Below, piece after piece: positions 59,222 through 64,000 of a stretch of DNA of 64,000 bases (within the stretch, counting starts at the first letter, position 1; every line of letters begins with the position of its first letter). Origin of the DNA: Buddleja alternifolia. Its lineage: Eukaryota > Streptophyta > Magnoliopsida > Lamiales > Scrophulariaceae. The stretch is from the NCBI GenBank assembly GCA_019426215.1, contig CM033400.1, forward strand, positions 20,382,568 to 20,446,567, in the 5' to 3' direction. The translations under genes and the position numbers were made by a program. The notes beneath the pieces were generated by a model. That model did no database searches, had not been told where the DNA came from, and worked only from the letters and a program-made list of their open reading frames with translations.

Positions 59222-60752
59222 TGTTGGGGAAAATTAACCAAACGCAGTGGAAAACAGAATTTAAATTTTTTGAATTTTCCCTTCGCATGGTCAATCTCCG
59301 GGTTTAAACACACGTATGTATGATAGGGTAAATTACACATTACCCGTTGTAGCGAAGTGGTTGTTTATTCCTATGACTTTAAATTCTTCAATTCTTCACG
59401 AAAAATCTCCGGCTGAATTAATGATGATCCAAGCAGTCCAAGTGTTCTGCCTCTAAATCGTCTCGCCGAAAAAAAGTTGATGAAAAATCTTCCTCTTTCT
59501 TTGGTGATGAAACCGACGGCTAAGTGAGAAAGAGGGAGAGGAGTTCTTTTTCATGTGGTGTTGTGTAATGCAACTTATGACCCAGGCTTATAACTAATGT
59601 GATATTTATATCACTTCAGTTATTACCTTGGACTAAACCAAGCCCCTCATAGGGTTTAGTGTGCCACATGGTGTATTAATTTTGTGCTTAGTTTAATCTA
59701 ATATTTAATTAATTAACTTAATCCAATTAATTAATTCAATTAAATAATAGATAACTCATTTAGTTAATTTTATTTCTCCAAAAAATATTATATTAATTAA
59801 ATCATAAATAAATTAACTTATTCCATCAAATAATTAATTCTATTTATTTAATTTTAAGTATCCAATACTTAAAATATTACCACAAGAAATATTCCACTTT
59901 TCATCAATTTTTCTTTTTTAAGCGTGACTCTTTAGGTTCATCTATATTTGGCAATGGAAGGATTCCATTGAATATGGGACCCACCTAGTCAGTCAAGTGG
60001 TCCATATTTTAACTCAAATAAGATAAAATGATTAGATCATTTTTTTTTACCTTTCCAATTGTAAATACCGTGTGAATACAAACTCTTCGTTTCCTTATTC
60101 TAGTTAAGTAAGAGTCATGGTTTTGGTCAAACTCACTAACTTATCACTATGCTATATTCATAATAAGCTTAGATCATTGAATGTTTTGACCAAAGACTTT
60201 AAGATCTAACTTACTTATAAATGCATAGGATAATTTCTCATTAACTTACGAGGGAATGAATCCTTTCTTGGATATCAGTTAAGAGTACTATTTGGCCATT
60301 AGGTTGTAGTTCGAGGTTGGCCCTACCAACGGGTAAATTGGGTCTAACTACTCTAATGACGAACCTAACGTCACAAGTATATCTTCAACTCGATTCCTCA
60401 AGTCTAAAGTTCAGACACACCTATTACAATTTAATCAATTCTGTCATTGATTGTTAAAGAGTGAAAACCCATGTGACAAAATCGATGCGAGTCATGTCTG
60501 AGTACCACTATCTCCATCAGTGCACCTATGAAATAAGTTCTTCACTACTTCCTAGTGATTGAAGGGCACCTCTCTTGTCAAACCTTATAGCATACAAGTC
60601 TTCATGATTTCCAATGCCCAACGAAAAATCTTTGACTTGCAGACTATTTTATTACACAAGTATCAGACTCCTTTCGTACCTTACAGAGTTAACTCTTGTG
60701 TTCATCGACTTATAGATGATTACAATATATAAATGTCAATATGAATGTAAAC
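59222..60752 (-). repeat. Copia LTR A (diverged, Tork/Angela-like), abutting LTR B
   Basis: On the + strand it begins TGTTGGGGAAAATTAACC with a CGCAGTGG phrase. It shares several blocks with LTR B in the same order: an AATTAATTAA-rich part, 'gcgtgactctttaggttcatct' at 59922, the 'aactactctaatgac' block at 60346. Its other end is either cut by LTR B at 60752/60753 or simply lost. No pol is attached. Confidence 0.7.
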
Positions 60753-62394
60753 TGTTGGGATGTATTGCATAAAAAACGCAGCGGAAGATAAATATTTGAA
60801 AACCCAAGTGGTTCATCTCGATTTCACATATTCAAATTGTGTTTTGAATTCATGTACCTTTCTTCGCGTATGTTGAATTCTGAACCAGCTTTCACAATCC
60901 TTTCTTAAACAACAAATTTGTCGATGTCTCTAAATTGTCACGCCGGAGTCAAAAACGAAAAAAAAACCCTTCTTCTTCTTCTTGAGAGACGGCTAGAGAG
61001 AGAGATAGGGTTTGGAGAGTTTTGATTGGAGAGAAAGTTATGATTCTTGACTTTTTATTATTTTCACTAAGTAGTATATTTATACTACTCTAGAAAATAA
61101 TAACCCTAGGCAACTTAACCATTATATGGACTATAGGCCATATGAAGCCTTCGGGCTTTAGTCCACTTAATTCGTTTTAATTAATTAAATAATTAATATT
61201 ATTTATCCAATAAATAAATTAATTAAATAACTAATTATATACATGTTAATTCTATAATTAATTTCCTCTAAGAAATTAATTAATTCATTAACTTAATTAA
61301 TCAATAAAATCATCTAATGATTAATTAATTAATTAATTTCGATATCCAATACCGAAAAATTCTCTCAAGTCTTTTCCATGATTTTTCCTTTTGTAATTCC
61401 TTTAAGCGTGACTCTTTAGGTTCATCTCAAAAGACAATTAGGAGGAAACCAATAGGATGTGAGTAATGCCTGACCAGTCAAGTGGCTCAAATTGTATCCC
61501 AATTGAGAATGAATGAATAGGATCATTCCAAACCTTTTACGCTGTGAATACCGTACGAGTATAAACTTTTTATTCATATATTCAATCAAGTGAGAGTCAT
61601 GGTTTTGTCAAACTCACAGGACTTGACTATATGCTTAGCTCATAATGAATCGAGGTCACCGAGTATATCTTCATGTCTAACATGAGTATCTCTTTATGCT
61701 TTGGCCAAGGACTTTTGACTTCATTCATTCATGACTGCATAGGATATTTAGCTCATTCACTTATGAGAGAATAAATTCTATTTTGCCAATCCGTTAAGAC
61801 TGCCACTTGCCCATCAAGTTGCACTTCGAGGTCGACCCCACCAACGGATGACTTAGATCTAACTACTCTAATGACAGACTTGATGTCACAAGTACATCTT
61901 CAACTTGATTGCTCAGGTCTAAGGTTCACGCGTACCTATCATAACTTATCAGTTTCAACATTGATTGTCAGTGAGTGAAAACCCATGTGATGAAACCGAT
62001 GTGAGTCGTGTTCGAATACATCAGTCCAACTGAGATGTCTATGACATAAGTTCCCACTACCATTTCCATAGTGTTTGACTAGCACTTTCTCTGTCAAAAC
62101 TTACATCATACAAGTGTCTATTTTGTATTAATGTCCAGTCAATTCTTTCTTCAACTTGCAAACCAAATTTAGATAATAAAGATCAAGCCCTTCTAGTGTC
62201 AATCTTCCTAACCCATAGAAAGTAGAAGGTTTGCCTTATTATCAAGGACTTTATGTTGTTTATGAAAACCTTACAAACGCCTATAAGAAAACAACAAGAT
62301 AATGCCTTACATTAGGAAAAGATATTGTTTAGTTACAAATCAATGCCCTATAAATCTATCCTCTTTATGGCATTTGAGAGAATACACACTAACA
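60753..62394 (-). repeat. Copia 3' LTR B (1642 bp) of the minus-strand element
   Basis: Read on the minus strand it begins TGTTAGTGTGTATTC (62394) directly after the purine tract GTGGGAGAT, and ends CAATACATCCCAACA (60753). It contains the same block order as LTR A. The pol gene at 62.5-64 kb lies upstream in minus orientation, so this is its 3' LTR. Confidence 0.85.
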
Positions 62395-62468
62395 ATCTCC
62401 CACTTGCACTCAATGCCATTTGCTATGGTATTTAATACCCATCCCTTCCAAATGTTTTCTAGCACCAC

Positions 62469-64000
62469 CTATACCAATGGCTTGGTCAATGGGTCAGCGA
62501 CATTGTCGGCTGAGGCTATTTTTTGAACAGATATTTCTCCTCGTGCAACGATCTCTCTTATGATGTGATATCTCCTCTCGATGTGTTTGGACTTATAGTG
62601 AGACCTAGGTTCCTTTGCTTGCACTATTGCTCTGGTGTTGTCCCAATAAAGTGGCAACAAGAGCTTTATGCTTGGAACCACTTGTAGTTCTTCTATGAAC
62701 TTCCTAAGCCAAACAACTTCTTTAGTTGCCTCAGAGGCAGCTATGTACTCAGTCTCTGTCGTGGAGTCTGCGGTTGTGCTTTGTTTGGAACTTTTCCAAG
62801 TTACCTCTCCACCGTTGAGGGTGAATATGAACCCTGAGGTGGATTTTCGGTCATCGACATCTGATTGAAAATCCAAATCAGTGTACATGTCCATTCTCAA
62901 TTTACCACTCCCATAGATGAGAATCATATCCTTAGTTCTCTTCAGATACTTTAGGATATTCTTCACAGCTATCCAACGTTCCTTGCCAGGGTTTTTCTGA
63001 AATCGACTAACAACGCTCACTGCATAAGATATGTCAGGTCTAGTACACAGCATTGCGTACATCAAGCTACCCACAGCAAATGCATAGGGTACAGTGCTCA
63101 TCTCTTTTCTATCTTCCTCACTTTGAGGACACATAGATTTCAAGAGATGTATCCCATGCCTCATTGGCAGGAACCCTTTCTTAGAATCCTCCATCCTATA
63201 TCTCTTTAGGACTTTTTGTAAGTAAAGGGCTTGAGAGAGCCGTATCATTCAATTTCTTCGATCTCTGTAGATTCGAATCCCTAGAATATAAGTTTCCTCT
63301 CCCAAGTCTTTCGTGGAGAAAGTACTCGAAAGCCATTTCTTAAGAGTGGTAAACATTCCTATATCAGTCCCTATGAGTAATATGTCATCTACATATAACA
63401 CAAGGAATGTTATCTTGCTCTCACTAACCTTCTTGCAAACACATGGCTCGTCTTCATTTTTGATGAAGCCAAATCCTTTGACAGCCTCATCAAAACGCAG
63501 ATTCCAGTTAGGAGATGCTTGCTTGAGTCCATAAATAGATCTCTGAAGCTTACACACCTTATGAATATGGTCCTCGGATACAAAACCTTTAGGCGATTCT
63601 ATATAGATATCCTCTTCTAGGAATCCATTTAGGAAAGCAGCTTTGACATCCATTTGCCATATTTCATAGTCTAGTGTGCCACTATTGCAAGTGAATCCTT
63701 ATTGATTTGATCATAGCCACTGGCGAAAAGATTTCTTGGTAGTCAATTCCTTCTTTTTTACTGTACCCTTTCGCCACTAGCCTGGATTTGTAGGTGTCAA
63801 CCTTGCCATCAACACCAATCTTTCTCTTGTAGATCCATTTGCACCCAATTGGTTTTACCCCATCTGGCCGATCCACAAGTTTCCAGACTTGGTTTGCATG
63901 CATTGAATCAATCTCAGTTTGCATAGCTTCACGCCATCTAGTAGCATCCATATCCACTATGGCTTGATCATAAGTGGAGGGATCATCTCCATGACCCTCC
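62469..64000 (-). pseudogene. Copia RT-RNase H remnant, partial at the right edge
   Basis: Blocks: 63682-63957 (RT N-terminal, GCKWIYKRKIG, GIDYQEIFSPVA), 63249-63653 (MDVKAAFLNG, LVLYVDDILLIG) and 62469-63248 (RNase H with TETEYIAASEA and KHIERRYHIIRE). A one-base frame slip lies near 63690. An in-frame TGA at 63249-63251 separates the last two blocks; it is compatible with a CGA-to-TGA change. The catalytic YVDD is kept. The start lies outside the window. Confidence 0.88.

Larger units (their letters stand above)
60753..64000 (-). mobile_element. Tork/Angela-like Copia element, 3' part (continues past the window)
   Basis: The 3' LTR, purine tract and RT-RNase H portion of one Copia element lie on the minus strand. 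Gag, protease, integrase and the 5' LTR are beyond base 64000. If its other LTR is present and similar, age could be estimated there. Confidence 0.85.

Overview
The window looks like plant nuclear DNA from a eudicot. It is AT-rich, with intron-containing single-copy genes separated by long intergenic stretches packed with LTR retrotransposons, LINEs and small foldback DNA transposons. An asterid, possibly Lamiales, seems plausible because the envelope-like protein family at 51-57 kb resembles predicted proteins I remember from that order. That is an inference from memory; no search was run.

Four conserved host genes are readable. (1) An ERD7/senescence-domain protein gene (7206-10718, +, 3 exons). 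(2) A CKI1-type hybrid histidine kinase (24592-29709, +, 13 exons, about 1110 aa) with H, N, G and receiver motifs intact. (3) A POLLENLESS3-LIKE tetratricopeptide protein (41469-43675, +, 4 exons, about 451 aa) with a perfect mitosis-specific (MSA) promoter element. (4) A peroxisomal/membrane-type L-ascorbate peroxidase (44099-48377, -, 9 exons, about 277 aa, APX3-like). Genes 3 and 4 are convergent neighbours, with stop codons about 0.42 kb apart. I see no functional connection among the four; they look like ordinary neighbours on a plant chromosome arm.

Between them, from left to right: an LTR-derived stretch (1-1.3 kb); a 5'-truncated L1-type LINE on the minus strand (1.8-5.6 kb); a probable 1-kb element with inverted ends (5.9-6.9 kb); the ERD7-like gene, whose second intron holds a tandem LTR-internal-LTR-internal-LTR array of a TRIM-like miniature retrotransposon; nested hAT-like and MITE elements (10.9-13.8 kb); diverged Copia-type repeats (15.4-18.0 kb); a complete 4.84-kb Copia element with 142-bp LTRs and 5-bp target duplications (18.9-23.7 kb); the CKI1-like gene; a MITE-rich 30-36 kb zone with a tRNA-Ile relic; a second degenerate LINE carrying an RNase H domain (36.6-39.7 kb); the POLLENLESS3-like and APX genes; a hAT element inside an LTR-like repeat (48.7-50.1 kb); a degenerate envelope-like retroelement without pol (50.3-58.9 kb), split by an inverted solo LTR of its own LTR family; a LINE scrap; and two abutting diverged Copia LTRs followed by a minus-strand Copia pol that runs off the right edge (59.2-64 kb).

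The most unusual structures are the pol-less envelope-like element with two apparent phase-1 introns and nonsense-only decay, the 1.5-kb inverted LTR pair around its 3' half, and the intronic TRIM array. Percent identities and family names below are by-eye judgements unless an exact base count is given.
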